Shown here: positions 31,255 through 40,840 of the stretch, piece by piece
How the letters are laid out: the number at the start of each line of letters is the position of its first letter
How positions within the stretch are numbered: the stretch's first letter is position 1
Origin: UBA947 sp031550975
GTDB taxonomy: Bacteria; Cyanobacteriota; Vampirovibrionia; Gastranaerophilales; Gastranaerophilaceae
Assembly: GCA_031550975.1 (NCBI GenBank)
Contig: JAVBOC010000011.1
Span: forward strand, 66,542-130,541
Direction of reading: 5' to 3'
DNA length: 64,000 nucleotides
Position numbers and translations under genes: made by a program
Notes under the pieces: model-generated
Told to the model about the DNA's origin: nothing
The model's input: only the letters and a program-made list of their open reading frames with translations
The model's database searches: none

Positions 31255-33288
31255 GTGACGTTCCTAAAACTAAACAGCAGACCATTAAAAGTTTTTCTTT
31301 TGGGAATCATTTTTTTATTTTCTTGCATAACCTCTTTCGGCGCTGAAATCACTGCCGTGGCCGCACCGACAACAAAAAACGCCCCAACAGTTGTTAGCGT
31401 TCCGGCAAGTCCGGCACCTGTATTAACTGCCTCAAAAAAAGATGTTCCGACTCAAAATTTAGAACCTCTCCAAGAACAGCTCATTTTAGAGCCTGTTATA
31501 AAAGAGGTTCGTTTGCTTCCTGTTTATACCCCTTATGCTCCGGGAAAAGACGAAATAATTTTCAGCCAAACAAAAAATCTCATCAACGCAACTGATCCCA
31601 CCGCAGAAACTAACAAAGCAGGTGCGGGATTTCCGGGATTGCGAGGAGCGGGGCAGCTTATAATTTACACTCCGGGTTTTGGCGCGAGAACTGACACAAA
31701 TGAATTTGGCGGGGAAGTAATAGTTGAAGGTAACACTGTTGTTGAACTTTCCGGTGCGGATTCATTTATTCCAGCAAATGGTGTTGTCATAAGCGGTCAC
31801 GGTAAATCAAAAGACTGGATAAATTCCACAATGAGCATCGGTACAAAAATCTATATTAACCGTGACGAAAATGTTATTTATACCTACACAACATCTGAGA
31901 GCAGAATCTTTGAAGCAGAAATGAAGGTTGAAGAAGCGCGTAAAATGATTGAGTTTTACCGCAGCAGTAATGAAGACTACAACTGGAAGGTTCCGACAAG
32001 TTATATTGGTGATGCCGAAAATTATGTTAAGAAAGCCAAAAAATCGCCGTCTGAAGTCGAGAAATATGCAAAACTTGCAATTGATGCCGCAAATGACGCG
32101 CTAAAGAGCGTCATTCCATACAAAAACACTGAACTCAAAGGTGTTTGGGTGCGCCCAACTGAAAAAACTCAAGAAGAAATTATACAAACAATTGAATCAA
32201 TTAAAGCAGCAGGGATTAATAATGTATTTTTAGAGACCTATTTCCATGGAAAAACTATATATCCGAGCACAACGATGAAGGCTTATGGTTTTACCCCGCA
32301 ATATGAAACCTTTGTGGGAATCGACCCGCTCGATATTTGGGTTAAAGAGCTGCATAAGCGCAACATGAAGCTTCATGTCTGGTTTGAGACTTTTTATATA
32401 GGAAATTCCAATCCAAAAGACGATCCGCAAAATATTCTTGCTGTGAATCCCGGCTGGAGCAACAAAACCAAGAAAGACTGCTATTCTGTCGATCCTGTAA
32501 AATCGCCTTCAGAGCACAACGGATATTTTCTGGATCCGGCGAACCCGAATGTGCAAAACTTTATACTGAAACTAATCGATGAAATCACCACTTGTTATAA
32601 ACCCGATGGAGTAAATATCGATTACATAAGATACCCAAACCCGCTCTCAACAGCTGAAGCAGGAGTGTGGGGCTATACCTGGATTGCGCGTAAAGAGTTC
32701 AAAGACCAATACGGCGTCGATCCGCTTGATTTAAAACCGTCAGATCCGCTTTGGATGAGTTGGCTAAATTATCGTCGCGGCAAAGTTACTGATTTAGTTA
32801 AAAGAATCGGCGAAATGTGCAGGCAGAAAAAAGTTTACACGACCGCCGTGATTTTCCCTGACAGACTTGCTGCGTTGAGCGCTAAACAACAAGACTGGAA
32901 AACCTGGTCAACAAATAACTATATTAATGGATTCACTCCGCTATTATTAACTGGCGACAGCACAACAGCAAGCGCTATGATGAAGAACGTCATCAACGCA
33001 AAATCTCCTCAAACAGATTTTTACGGCGGATTGTTTGTGGCGTTTATGAACGGCGCTCCGGAAGATTTAATCCGTCAAATCCACGAGGCGCGTAAGTTAA
33101 ACGCAAACGGTGTTATCATTTTTGACTACGCTCACCTTGCACCAAAATATACAAGTGCGTTGTCCACAAGCGTTTTCGCGCCGCATCCGGAGGCAACTCC
33201 TTCACAGCCAACAAAACCAACCAAACCGGCAAAACCATGCAAACCTAACAAGAAATGGTGGCAATTCGGTAAGTCCTGCGAGGGTTAA
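31255..33288 (+). CDS. Exported GHL10-family (DUF187) glycosidase-like protein
   Basis: The 677 residues start with GTG and an N-terminal export signal (KVFLLGIIFLFSCITSFGA; Cys makes a lipoprotein conceivable). A TIM-barrel domain of the glycosyl-hydrolase-like 10 family begins near ELKGVWVRPTEK (about 295) and contains HVWFETFYIG and PDGVNIDYIRYP with the acidic residues typical of the barrel ends. The N-terminal 200 residues look like a separate beta-rich domain. The tail is Pro/Lys-rich. These proteins are thought to act on cell-envelope or exopolysaccharide glycans; the substrate is unknown. Confidence 0.85.
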   Translation: MTFLKLNSRPLKVFLLGIIFLFSCITSFGAEITAVAAPTTKNAPTVVSVPASPAPVLTASKKDVPTQNLEPLQEQLILEPVIKEVRLLPVYTPYAPGKDEIIFSQTKNLINATDPTAETNKAGAGFPGLRGAGQLIIYTPGFGARTDTNEFGGEVIVEGNTVVELSGADSFIPANGVVISGHGKSKDWINSTMSIGTKIYINRDENVIYTYTTSESRIFEAEMKVEEARKMIEFYRSSNEDYNWKVPTSYIGDAENYVKKAKKSPSEVEKYAKLAIDAANDALKSVIPYKNTELKGVWVRPTEKTQEEIIQTIESIKAAGINNVFLETYFHGKTIYPSTTMKAYGFTPQYETFVGIDPLDIWVKELHKRNMKLHVWFETFYIGNSNPKDDPQNILAVNPGWSNKTKKDCYSVDPVKSPSEHNGYFLDPANPNVQNFILKLIDEITTCYKPDGVNIDYIRYPNPLSTAEAGVWGYTWIARKEFKDQYGVDPLDLKPSDPLWMSWLNYRRGKVTDLVKRIGEMCRQKKVYTTAVIFPDRLAALSAKQQDWKTWSTNNYINGFTPLLLTGDSTTASAMMKNVINAKSPQTDFYGGLFVAFMNGAPEDLIRQIHEARKLNANGVIIFDYAHLAPKYTSALSTSVFAPHPEATPSQPTKPTKPAKPCKPNKKWWQFGKSCEG

Positions 33289-33317
33289 AAAACATTAATA
33301 GCTCTTTTGAGTTAAGC

Positions 33318-35111
33318 TTATTCCTGTCTTTGGAAGAACCCGGCGATCTCTTTGTGCGAGATGGTTCTGGTAATGGGACGTCCGTGCGGGCAAGTGTATG
33401 GCATTTCAGTTGTGCGCCATTTTTTGATAATTTCTTGCATCTGCCAGGTTGAGAGTTTTTGACCCGCTTTGACTGAAGCTTTGCAAGAAGTCGTGATTAA
33501 AATCTTTTCCTCTAGCCTGTCGATGTCCCCTTCGATGTTTGCGAGGATGTCGGCTAAAATTTCTTTTGGGTTAACTTTCGCAAGCATTTGAGGCACTTTT
33601 CTAAATATCAATTCAGTCTCATTCATAAAATCAATTCCGTAACCGAATTTTTCAAACTTTGCGATGTTTTCTTTGATTAATTCTGCTTCAGACGCGCTCA
33701 CTTCCACAACATCAGAGACAAAGAGCAGTTGAGAAACCGGTTCTTTTTCGTTTTTTAATTTCTCATAAATATAGCGTTCTTCCGCGATATGCTGGTCGAC
33801 TATTTCTAACCCGTCTTCTTTTTCGATTAAAATATAAGTGTTTCTGTATTGACCGATTATGTTTTCTTCCGCGGCTGCTGCGTCTTGCGTCGGCGTACTA
33901 AACATTGCTCTTTGTTCAATCTCGTACTTATCTAAATTGTCCGATTCATTTACCCCAGGCGAAAAACTTTCCTGCATCTTAATCATATCAAGGTCGGTCA
34001 CATACATTGTGTCGGTGTCTTTTTCGTGAAAAACATCGCCGGTTTTTTGCGGGAAGCTCAAAACATTTTCGGCTTGCGAAAATTCTTGTGCGCCAAGCGG
34101 CACCACAACAGGCTGCCTTTCGACGTAATTTGCCAACCCGCCTTGAACGGCTGTATAAACAAAATTGAAAATTTGGTTGGTGTTTTTGTAGCGTACTTCT
34201 TTTTTTGTCGGGTGGACGTTAACATCAACTTCGCCCGGCGGGATTTCTAAATTCAGCACAACAAACGGATATTTTCCGATTCCAATTAGGTTTTTGTAAG
34301 CGGTGTCGATTGCTTTTTGGAAAACAGGGCACTTGACTGCACGTGAATTTATATAAATGTGGTAAGATTTTTTGCTTGAGCGAGTGTAGTCTGGTGTGCT
34401 TACGTATCCGCTGATTTCAAAGCCCGAAATCCTGTCAGTTTTGCGCACCTCTTTTAAATTTTCTCTGACTTCTTGCGAGTATACTTCGCGGATGGTTTGC
34501 GATAAATCATTGCCCGCGATGGTCTTTAGCATCTCTTTACCGTTTTTCTTCAATTCAAATGACACCTGCGGGTGAGAGAGTGCTAAGGTTTGGATTAGTT
34601 CCTGGATATAAGAAAACTCGGTGTTTGGATTTTTCAAAAACTTCAAACGCGCAGGCAGGTTGTAGAACAGGTCTTTAACCTCCATAATCGTCCCGACAGC
34701 GCAGCCTGTTTCGGTTTTGGTAACTTCAGAGTTCTCGCATTTTACTCTTGTTCCGGTTTCAAAATCCGCCGTACGTGTGGTGCAAGCGACTTTTGCGATA
34801 GAGATTATGCTTGATAATGCTTCCCCGCGGAAACCGAGAGTGTTAATCGCAAACAAATCTTCGTCAGTAGAAATCTTGCTTGTGGCGTGTTTTGAGAACG
34901 CCAAAACTATATCGTCAGGGTGAATTCCGCCACCGTTGTCGGCAACGCGGATGTCGCGGCATTCGTTGGAGATTTCCACGCTGACTTTTGTAGCGCCTGC
35001 GTCAATGGAGTTTTCCACAAGCTCTTTTACGACCGATGCCGGTCTTTCAATCACTTCCCCTGCTGCAATCTGGTTGATAAGATGCTTCGATAGTTGCTGA
35101 ATTCTTCCCAT
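33318..35111 (-). CDS. mutL: DNA mismatch repair protein MutL
   Basis: MutL couples mismatch recognition by MutS to strand incision. The 597 residues have the GHKL ATPase motifs ELVENSIDAGAT, VADNGGGI and GFRGEALSSI. The C-terminal domain contains DQHIAEERYIYE, matching the metal-binding endonuclease motif DQHA(x)2E(x)4E with Ile for Ala, so this is the nicking type used where MutH is absent. A TTG at 35117 would add two residues; ATG 35111 is better and lies seven bases after TGGTAAAAT, so the transcript is probably leaderless. mutS is not in the window. Confidence 0.95.
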   Translation of the reverse strand: MGRIQQLSKHLINQIAAGEVIERPASVVKELVENSIDAGATKVSVEISNECRDIRVADNGGGIHPDDIVLAFSKHATSKISTDEDLFAINTLGFRGEALSSIISIAKVACTTRTADFETGTRVKCENSEVTKTETGCAVGTIMEVKDLFYNLPARLKFLKNPNTEFSYIQELIQTLALSHPQVSFELKKNGKEMLKTIAGNDLSQTIREVYSQEVRENLKEVRKTDRISGFEISGYVSTPDYTRSSKKSYHIYINSRAVKCPVFQKAIDTAYKNLIGIGKYPFVVLNLEIPPGEVDVNVHPTKKEVRYKNTNQIFNFVYTAVQGGLANYVERQPVVVPLGAQEFSQAENVLSFPQKTGDVFHEKDTDTMYVTDLDMIKMQESFSPGVNESDNLDKYEIEQRAMFSTPTQDAAAAEENIIGQYRNTYILIEKEDGLEIVDQHIAEERYIYEKLKNEKEPVSQLLFVSDVVEVSASEAELIKENIAKFEKFGYGIDFMNETELIFRKVPQMLAKVNPKEILADILANIEGDIDRLEEKILITTSCKASVKAGQKLSTWQMQEIIKKWRTTEMPYTCPHGRPITRTISHKEIAGFFQRQE

Positions 35112-35118
35112 GCCCAAT

Positions 35119-35127
35119 ATTTTACCA
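35119..35127 (-). promoter_or_regulatory. mutL promoter, leaderless type
   Basis: On the minus strand TGGTAAAAT (extended -10) ends seven bases before ATG 35111; no ribosome-binding site is present. Confidence 0.5.
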
Positions 35128-35205
35128 CAAATTCATACGTATAAACGATTACATTTACCCCTAAATTTAATAAGATTTAGAAAAGTAAAGTAAAAGGGGA
35201 CATTC

Positions 35206-36135
35206 GTGGCAAGACTTAAAACAAATACCAAATTAAAACCGGCAAAGGCTGCAACAGATAACTTTAAAGTTATACCAAAATCTGCGCAGATACCTAAAAA
35301 AGCAGACTTACGCGTTGTTAAAGAAAATACGGTTAAAACTGTTAAATATAATGACATTAACCTCAATGCTTGGAGAGATTACGAACACGTAAAAACGGAT
35401 ACCCTTTGGGAATTCCCGTCGCGCTCAAGAGAGGGCGGGCACTCTAACGAATATCACGGGAACTTTATCCCGCAAATCGCTCAGCAGATTTACGAACGCT
35501 ACACTAAAGAAGGCGATATTGTACTAGACATGTTTTTTGGTTCAGGAACTTCCGGGATTGAAGCGGTTAACATGAAACGCCGCTGCATCGGGGTTGAATT
35601 AAAAGACGAACTGGCTGAAAAAGTTAGCGAAAAATTCACAGCAAAACAGCTGGTAACCGACGTTAATATTATCTGTGCGGATTCCGCGAGTCCTGAAGCG
35701 AAAGAAAAAGTTCAGGCGCGTCTAGACGTTCTTGGTGCTGATAAAGCTCAAATGCTTATCCTGCACCCGCCTTATGACGACATCATCAAGTTTTCGGATA
35801 AAAAAGAAGATTTATCAAACTGTTCTTCAACAGAAGATTTTTACGAACTATTCGGTAAAGTTGCTAAAAACGGCTACGACCTGCTTGAAAAAGGCCGTTA
35901 TGCTGCATTAATTATCGGCGACAAATATGCGAATTCGCAGCACATTCCGCTCGGTTTTGGCTGTATGGCTGAAATGAATAAACTTGGCTTTATTACAAAA
36001 GCTATTATCATTAAAGACATGCAGGGCAACGAACGTGCTAAAGGTAAAACTGCTAACTTATGGCGCTATCGCGCGCTTGCCGGCGGGTTCTATATTTTCA
36101 AACACGAATATGTAATGATCTTTCAGAAGGCATAG
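35206..36135 (+). CDS. Orphan DNA methyltransferase (amino-methylating type)
   Basis: The 309 residues include the AdoMet-binding motif I (IVLDMFFGSGTSGIEA, about 105-120) and then motif IV, written HPPY (187-190) in place of (D/N/S)PPY. Motif I precedes motif IV. The lead-in HGNFIPQIAQQI resembles motif X. It probably methylates adenine N6 or cytosine N4 in DNA. No restriction endonuclease gene is adjacent. The first 50 residues are basic and may bind DNA. GTG 35206 has AGGGGA just upstream. It is divergent from mutL. The His in motif IV could mean altered activity. Confidence 0.8.
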   Translation: MARLKTNTKLKPAKAATDNFKVIPKSAQIPKKADLRVVKENTVKTVKYNDINLNAWRDYEHVKTDTLWEFPSRSREGGHSNEYHGNFIPQIAQQIYERYTKEGDIVLDMFFGSGTSGIEAVNMKRRCIGVELKDELAEKVSEKFTAKQLVTDVNIICADSASPEAKEKVQARLDVLGADKAQMLILHPPYDDIIKFSDKKEDLSNCSSTEDFYELFGKVAKNGYDLLEKGRYAALIIGDKYANSQHIPLGFGCMAEMNKLGFITKAIIIKDMQGNERAKGKTANLWRYRALAGGFYIFKHEYVMIFQKA

Positions 36136-36157
36136 TATAGGATTATTAAAACCCTCC

Positions 36158-36246
36158 TGTCATCCTGAACTTGATTCAGGATCTGAGCCTGTAAGGCTTT
36201 GTTATGTTTCCACAGTGGAAGATTCCGGATCAAGTCCGGAATGACA
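36158..36246. repeat. Dispersed palindromic repeat (GTCATCCTGAAC type)
   Basis: This 89-bp intergenic element starts TGTCATCCTGAACTTGATTC and ends CAAGTCCGGAATGACA, with inverted, individually palindromic ends. It separates the convergent methyltransferase and GGDEF genes and could act as a terminator. Confidence 0.85.
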
Positions 36247-36263
36247 GAGAGCTGGACAGGCTC

Positions 36264-38180
36264 CTAAGCTATATTCAAGCTTGCTGCAATGGTGTTTTCC
36301 TGTTCAACCAGGACGACGAATTCTTGTACAAGGGTCGCGTTCCATTTTTTGTCAGCGTCTTTTTGAATCATAGCCAGCGCGTCAGCCGGAGATAGTTTGT
36401 CGCGGTACGGACGTTTTTCCATCAGGGCAAAATAAGAGTCGATAATAAGCACAATTTGGGACGCCAGCGGGATTTCGCTCTTTGCTTTTTTGCGTGGGTA
36501 ACCCGTCCCGTCCCAGTTTTCGTGATGGCTTTCGATAATCGGTATGACATCTTGAACGTGGGAAATCGGGTTTAGTATCTCTCTTGCGGCAATCAACGGA
36601 TGTTCTTTTATTGCTTGTTTTTCTTTATCTGTTAACGGACCTTTTTTCTGCAGAATTTCTTTCGGAAGCATCAAGTTTCCTATATCGTATAAAAGCATCG
36701 CTACGCGGAGGTTGTCGACCTCATCTTTTGGCAGATCGAAACGTTTTGCAAGGGTTACCGCCATTAGGTTTTTCAACTTCGCAACACCCGTATTATGCGC
36801 AGGGTTGTAGCTTTTTATAAGCAAATCTGAAATCGCGTAAAGTGCTTCTTTGCCGGTATCCGGCTGTTTTAATTTTGCCTGCAGATCTTTGGTCAAATCT
36901 TTTGGAATCGGAATATTGTGTTTTGCTAAAATATCGGCAAATGTGCTGACAGCAATTTCTTGCCATGAGGTTTCTGTAAGTGGTTTAGCGATAGTGACAC
37001 GGTTTCTGCCATCGCGTTTTGATTGATACATCGCCTGGTCAGTTAGTTCCAAAACCTCGTCGACATTATCTGAATGCTCCAAGAACGTTGCAACTCCAAC
37101 ACTTGCGGTGATTTTCCCGATAGTATCAAGTTCGCATTCTTCCAACGCTTTACGAATCCTCTCTGCCGCTATTGCAGCGCCTTCTGATTCAATACCGGGT
37201 AAAAGAATGTTGAATTCTTCTCCGCCCATACGTGCTGCGATATCAATTGTACGGGCAGTTTTTTTCAAGACGTCCGCGACCGTTCTAATAGCTAAGTCCC
37301 CAAAAGAGTGTCCGAATTTATCGTTAATCTGTTTTAAATAATCCAGATCCAGCCCGATAACACTAAACGGCTGCCCCTGACGTTGCGCACGAGAGGCTTC
37401 CTTGCCTAACTGTTCTTCGAAATAACGTCTGTTATAAAGCCCGGTTAAGCCGTCAGTTATTGCCTGTTCTTTTACAGCCTTGAATAAGTCTGAAATGTTT
37501 ATCGCGGTTTCAATCTGGCGTGCATACATTGTCAGGAAATCTTTTTCTGCGTTAGAAATTTCTGCACGCGGGGAAACAATTGCAAATACCCCAAACGGTC
37601 TGTGCTGAACAAACAGAGGGATAGAAATAATAGCGTTTTTGCCTGCGGAAGGCACAATTTGTTTGATTTTGTCTTCCGGCAAATCCGGGATAAGGTGTTT
37701 TATAGTTGCTCTGATATTTCTTGTGGTTCGGATGCCTTTTTCTCTTAAAGATTTGGCAAATATTCCGTTGGGGTCGAAGTTTAAGCGGGTATGCTGAAGT
37801 TTACCGTCTGAGAGCTGGTTGATTTTTTGAGTTTTGGCGTTGTACATGCCGGCTTCTACCTGAAGATATTCTCCGTGCACATCTGAGAGTTTGCGTGCAA
37901 CCATTGAATGCAAATAGCCGAATTCGCCTTGCAGGTTTCCGACGATGGTTTCTAAAACACTTTGCAGTGGCTCGGATGAGTTCATCATGTCCCAGATGTT
38001 TTGCAGGCTAAGCAGGCGTTTGTTTGCAAGGTTAAGTTCGCTTGTACGCTGCTGAATTTCATTCTCAAGTTGAAGGTTGCGTTCGTAAATCTCCTGGTAG
38101 CTTCTTCTGCCGCCATAAATACTGTGCTCAACCTCGTTTATTTTTGAATATATTTCTTTAAACTTAGAAAAAAAACTCAT
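36264..38180 (-). CDS. GAF-GGDEF-HD-GYP signalling protein, degenerate HD
   Basis: The 638 residues show a coiled coil (about 30-60), a GAF-like domain (70-230), a diguanylate cyclase domain with active-site GGEEF (319-323) and inhibitory-site RTID (310-313) five residues upstream, and a C-terminal HD-GYP domain. In the last, the usual HDxGK reads YDIGN (498-502), while HHE (552-554) and DGTGYP (557-562) remain. It should make c-di-GMP, with phosphodiesterase activity lost or reduced. Its ATG overlaps the stop of the upstream GT9 gene (TAATG), so it is coupled to LPS synthesis. Confidence 0.92.
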   Translation of the reverse strand: MSFFSKFKEIYSKINEVEHSIYGGRRSYQEIYERNLQLENEIQQRTSELNLANKRLLSLQNIWDMMNSSEPLQSVLETIVGNLQGEFGYLHSMVARKLSDVHGEYLQVEAGMYNAKTQKINQLSDGKLQHTRLNFDPNGIFAKSLREKGIRTTRNIRATIKHLIPDLPEDKIKQIVPSAGKNAIISIPLFVQHRPFGVFAIVSPRAEISNAEKDFLTMYARQIETAINISDLFKAVKEQAITDGLTGLYNRRYFEEQLGKEASRAQRQGQPFSVIGLDLDYLKQINDKFGHSFGDLAIRTVADVLKKTARTIDIAARMGGEEFNILLPGIESEGAAIAAERIRKALEECELDTIGKITASVGVATFLEHSDNVDEVLELTDQAMYQSKRDGRNRVTIAKPLTETSWQEIAVSTFADILAKHNIPIPKDLTKDLQAKLKQPDTGKEALYAISDLLIKSYNPAHNTGVAKLKNLMAVTLAKRFDLPKDEVDNLRVAMLLYDIGNLMLPKEILQKKGPLTDKEKQAIKEHPLIAAREILNPISHVQDVIPIIESHHENWDGTGYPRKKAKSEIPLASQIVLIIDSYFALMEKRPYRDKLSPADALAMIQKDADKKWNATLVQEFVVLVEQENTIAASLNIA

Positions 38181-39214
38181 TACAACCCTATTTTCGCCCT
38201 CACAATCTCCATTATATCACATGGTGCGGGATAATCAATACACCTATTGCCATTTTCGCCCTCAATTGGACATTTCTTTTTCAAGCATGGCTGGCATTTT
38301 AAGTCGCCGATAACCCCAAAGTATTTCTTATCGTCCCCGAACGGTGCAAACAATCCCGGCGGCGTACAGGTGAAAATCCCTATTACAGCAGGTTTTGACA
38401 CAGCACGTGCAAGATGGCAACTGCCCGAATCTGGTGCTAAAACCAAATCAACACGTGAGAAAAGCTCTATTAAATCTTTGATATTTGTTTTGCCGGCGAG
38501 GTTTAAATGTTCGTCTCCGCCAATCTGTGAAATCAATTCCTTATCGCATTCCATGCCTGTAAAAATTAGCGTGTAATCTTTTTTTAACTTTTCAACGAGT
38601 TCTTTCCAATTGTTCGGGTTCCAATGTTTTGGCTTCCAAGTTGTCGCCGGAGCAATCACCACAATTGGTTTTGAACGCTCTATACCTGTTAAAAGCTCAT
38701 CGACTTTTGCAATAGTTTCAGGCGTTGAAGGCGGCAGGGAGAACTTAACCTTGTCGCAATCTAGTCCAAGGTGTTTTGCAAATTGCAGGTAGTTATGCAC
38801 AGAATGACGCTCCCAGTTTGGTTGAATTGCCGGGATAATTTCGTTCGCACCAAGAAATGAAAACTCTTTTGTGTCGCGGCAAATCAATCTGCGCTTTGCG
38901 CCTGAAAACACCATCCAGTAAAAGCTCTTAAACATCCTTTGGCAATCAATCGCGACATCGTATTTTTCTGCGCGAATTTGTTTAAGAATACTTAAGTATT
39001 CTTTGAAGTTGCTAAGCGCATTACCCTTTTTCCATTTTGCGAGCGGAACGACAATGGATTTAGTTAGAGCTGGGTTGTTTACTACAAAGTCGGCGCCTTT
39101 TTCGCTGGTGAGCATCGTAACTTCATAGCCGTTATCAGCAAGGCAATTTGCCAGCGGAGTAGTAAATATTACGTCTCCGAGCGAAGACAATCTTATTAAA
39201 AGAGCTTTTTTCAT
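38180..39214 (-). CDS. GT9 family glycosyltransferase (heptosyltransferase II-like)
   Basis: This 344-residue GT-B enzyme of the LPS heptosyltransferase family starts LIRLSSLGDVIFTTPLA, the standard N-terminal signature. The donor-side segment LAPDSGSCHLARAVSKPAVIGIF is also present. A Cys-rich end (CQPCLKKKCPIEG) resembles that of the GT9 protein at 9126. It likely transfers heptose to the LPS inner core. TATAAT ends seven bases before the ATG with no ribosome-binding site, suggesting a leaderless message. The stop overlaps the start of the GGDEF gene. Confidence 0.88.
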   Translation of the reverse strand: MKKALLIRLSSLGDVIFTTPLANCLADNGYEVTMLTSEKGADFVVNNPALTKSIVVPLAKWKKGNALSNFKEYLSILKQIRAEKYDVAIDCQRMFKSFYWMVFSGAKRRLICRDTKEFSFLGANEIIPAIQPNWERHSVHNYLQFAKHLGLDCDKVKFSLPPSTPETIAKVDELLTGIERSKPIVVIAPATTWKPKHWNPNNWKELVEKLKKDYTLIFTGMECDKELISQIGGDEHLNLAGKTNIKDLIELFSRVDLVLAPDSGSCHLARAVSKPAVIGIFTCTPPGLFAPFGDDKKYFGVIGDLKCQPCLKKKCPIEGENGNRCIDYPAPCDIMEIVRAKIGL

Positions 39215-39221
39215 TTGTTTT

Positions 39222-39227
39222 ATTATA
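39222..39227 (-). promoter_or_regulatory. Promoter of GT9/GGDEF operon, leaderless type
   Basis: On the minus strand a perfect TATAAT ends seven bases before ATG 39214. Confidence 0.45.
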
Positions 39228-39296
39228 GTATTAATCGCTAATCTTTACAACACGTGTATTATTTGTTAACATGGGGGTAATATAAGGGGAGTACAC

Positions 39297-40820
39297 ATGT
39301 TAAAGCGAGCGTTGATATTTTTAGTGTTTTTAGGGTTGCCTGTGATGGCGGCGGAAAAAGTTTGGGTAAATGATGCCAGGACGCTTTTTACGAACAATTC
39401 TGCAATTATTTATGAAGTCAATCTGCGGACTTTCGCAGCACAAGACACAAATAAAAACGGCATAATTGATTTTGATGAAGGGGAAGAAAGCGGGAATTTT
39501 CTTAACGCTATTGCGAAACTCGATTCGCTCAAAATGCAGGGAATTAACACCATTCACATCTTGCCGATTACTCCTGTAGGGAAAACTAAGGCCCTCGGAA
39601 CAGCGGGTTCTTTGTATGCTGCAGCGGGATTTAATTCTCTAAACCCTCAATTAAAAAGCGAAAAAAGTATTATGTCTGTTGATGAACAGGCGGCAAAATT
39701 TTTCAAAGAAGCGCATAACAGAGGAATCCGTGTGATTGTAGATTTGCCTTGCTGCGGCTCTTATGACTTATATATGAAACAGCCGAGTTTGTTTGTAAAA
39801 GACAAGTCAGGCCAGCCGGTAATCCCTGCTGATTGGACGGATGTAAGACTTCTTGATGCCGGAACAGAAGGCAATATTAACCGCGAAGTTTACAATTTGT
39901 ACAAAGGTTTTGTAGATCGCATGATAGATTTAGGCGCTGACGGAATCCGCGCGGATGTCGCAACAACAAAGCCGGCGGCGTTTTGGAAAGAACTAATTGT
40001 ATATTCAAGACGTCAGGATCCGCAATTCTTGTGGCTGGCAGAAGCGTCTGAGAGCTGGAACGAACCTGTTGCGGCGGGTGCGGTTTTTACTCCCTACAAC
40101 AAGCTTTTAGAAGCTGGTTTTGACGGTTATTACGGGAGCTATTTTAAACTAAAAGACTGGAAAACTGCCGCTGAATTTATGAGATATGTAACTTCAACTA
40201 ATGCTGCGTTAAAAAAATATCCTGAGCCAAAAGCGGTTATCGGAAGTTTTACCACACACGATGAATTGAGTCCGATTTTGATAAATGGGGAGCAGTTTAG
40301 CGAAATGATTATCTGGCTAAACGCGACGCTGCCGGTGAATTCTTATGCAGTCGACGGTTTTCCGACAGGGGATAATTACATCTATCCTTGGGCGAACAAA
40401 AAAGCCAGAAAAACCTTTACTGACGACGATGTTTATTTTGTCCACAGAGGCAAAATTGATATTTTCAATTTCTCAAGAACGCCGGGCGGAACATCAACTC
40501 GTCTTAGAAATGAATATAATACCGCAAACACTTTTAAAGCAACCATTGCACCGGTATTAAACCAGGCGACTTTTACAGTGTTAAAAACCGGCAGCCCGTC
40601 TGTTTTTGCTTACACAATCAGTTATGACCAAGGCACGGTTGTTGTGTATGGTAACTTAGATTTCAAATCTTCCGCAACAGCTGTAATCAGCGTTCCGAAA
40701 TTCAGTGATGAAGATATGGTGGTACCTATAAAAATAAATGCTGCGCCGAATGCAAGCAAAGGAAAGCTTTCAGTGAAATTGATTCCTGGCGAAATTCAGG
40801 TGCTGTTACTAAGGCATTAA
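39297..40820 (+). CDS. Secreted GH13 (alpha-amylase family) enzyme with an EF-hand-like loop
   Basis: The 507 residues start with a signal peptide (RALIFLVFLGLPVMAA). The barrel has the GH13 acids: nucleophile Asp220 in GIRADVATT, acid/base Glu249 in WLAEAS, and His321-Asp322 in FTTHDE. The usual DxxxNH region I is altered (DLPCCGS). Residues 50-61 (DTNKNGIIDFDE) match a canonical EF-hand calcium loop, inserted after the first beta-strand. The C-terminal beta-sandwich is normal. The protein probably cleaves or transfers alpha-glucans outside the cytoplasm; the substrate is unknown. AAGGGGAG precedes the ATG. Confidence 0.88.
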   Translation: MLKRALIFLVFLGLPVMAAEKVWVNDARTLFTNNSAIIYEVNLRTFAAQDTNKNGIIDFDEGEESGNFLNAIAKLDSLKMQGINTIHILPITPVGKTKALGTAGSLYAAAGFNSLNPQLKSEKSIMSVDEQAAKFFKEAHNRGIRVIVDLPCCGSYDLYMKQPSLFVKDKSGQPVIPADWTDVRLLDAGTEGNINREVYNLYKGFVDRMIDLGADGIRADVATTKPAAFWKELIVYSRRQDPQFLWLAEASESWNEPVAAGAVFTPYNKLLEAGFDGYYGSYFKLKDWKTAAEFMRYVTSTNAALKKYPEPKAVIGSFTTHDELSPILINGEQFSEMIIWLNATLPVNSYAVDGFPTGDNYIYPWANKKARKTFTDDDVYFVHRGKIDIFNFSRTPGGTSTRLRNEYNTANTFKATIAPVLNQATFTVLKTGSPSVFAYTISYDQGTVVVYGNLDFKSSATAVISVPKFSDEDMVVPIKINAAPNASKGKLSVKLIPGEIQVLLLRH

Positions 40821-40840
40821 AAAAACAAACGAAAACATGA

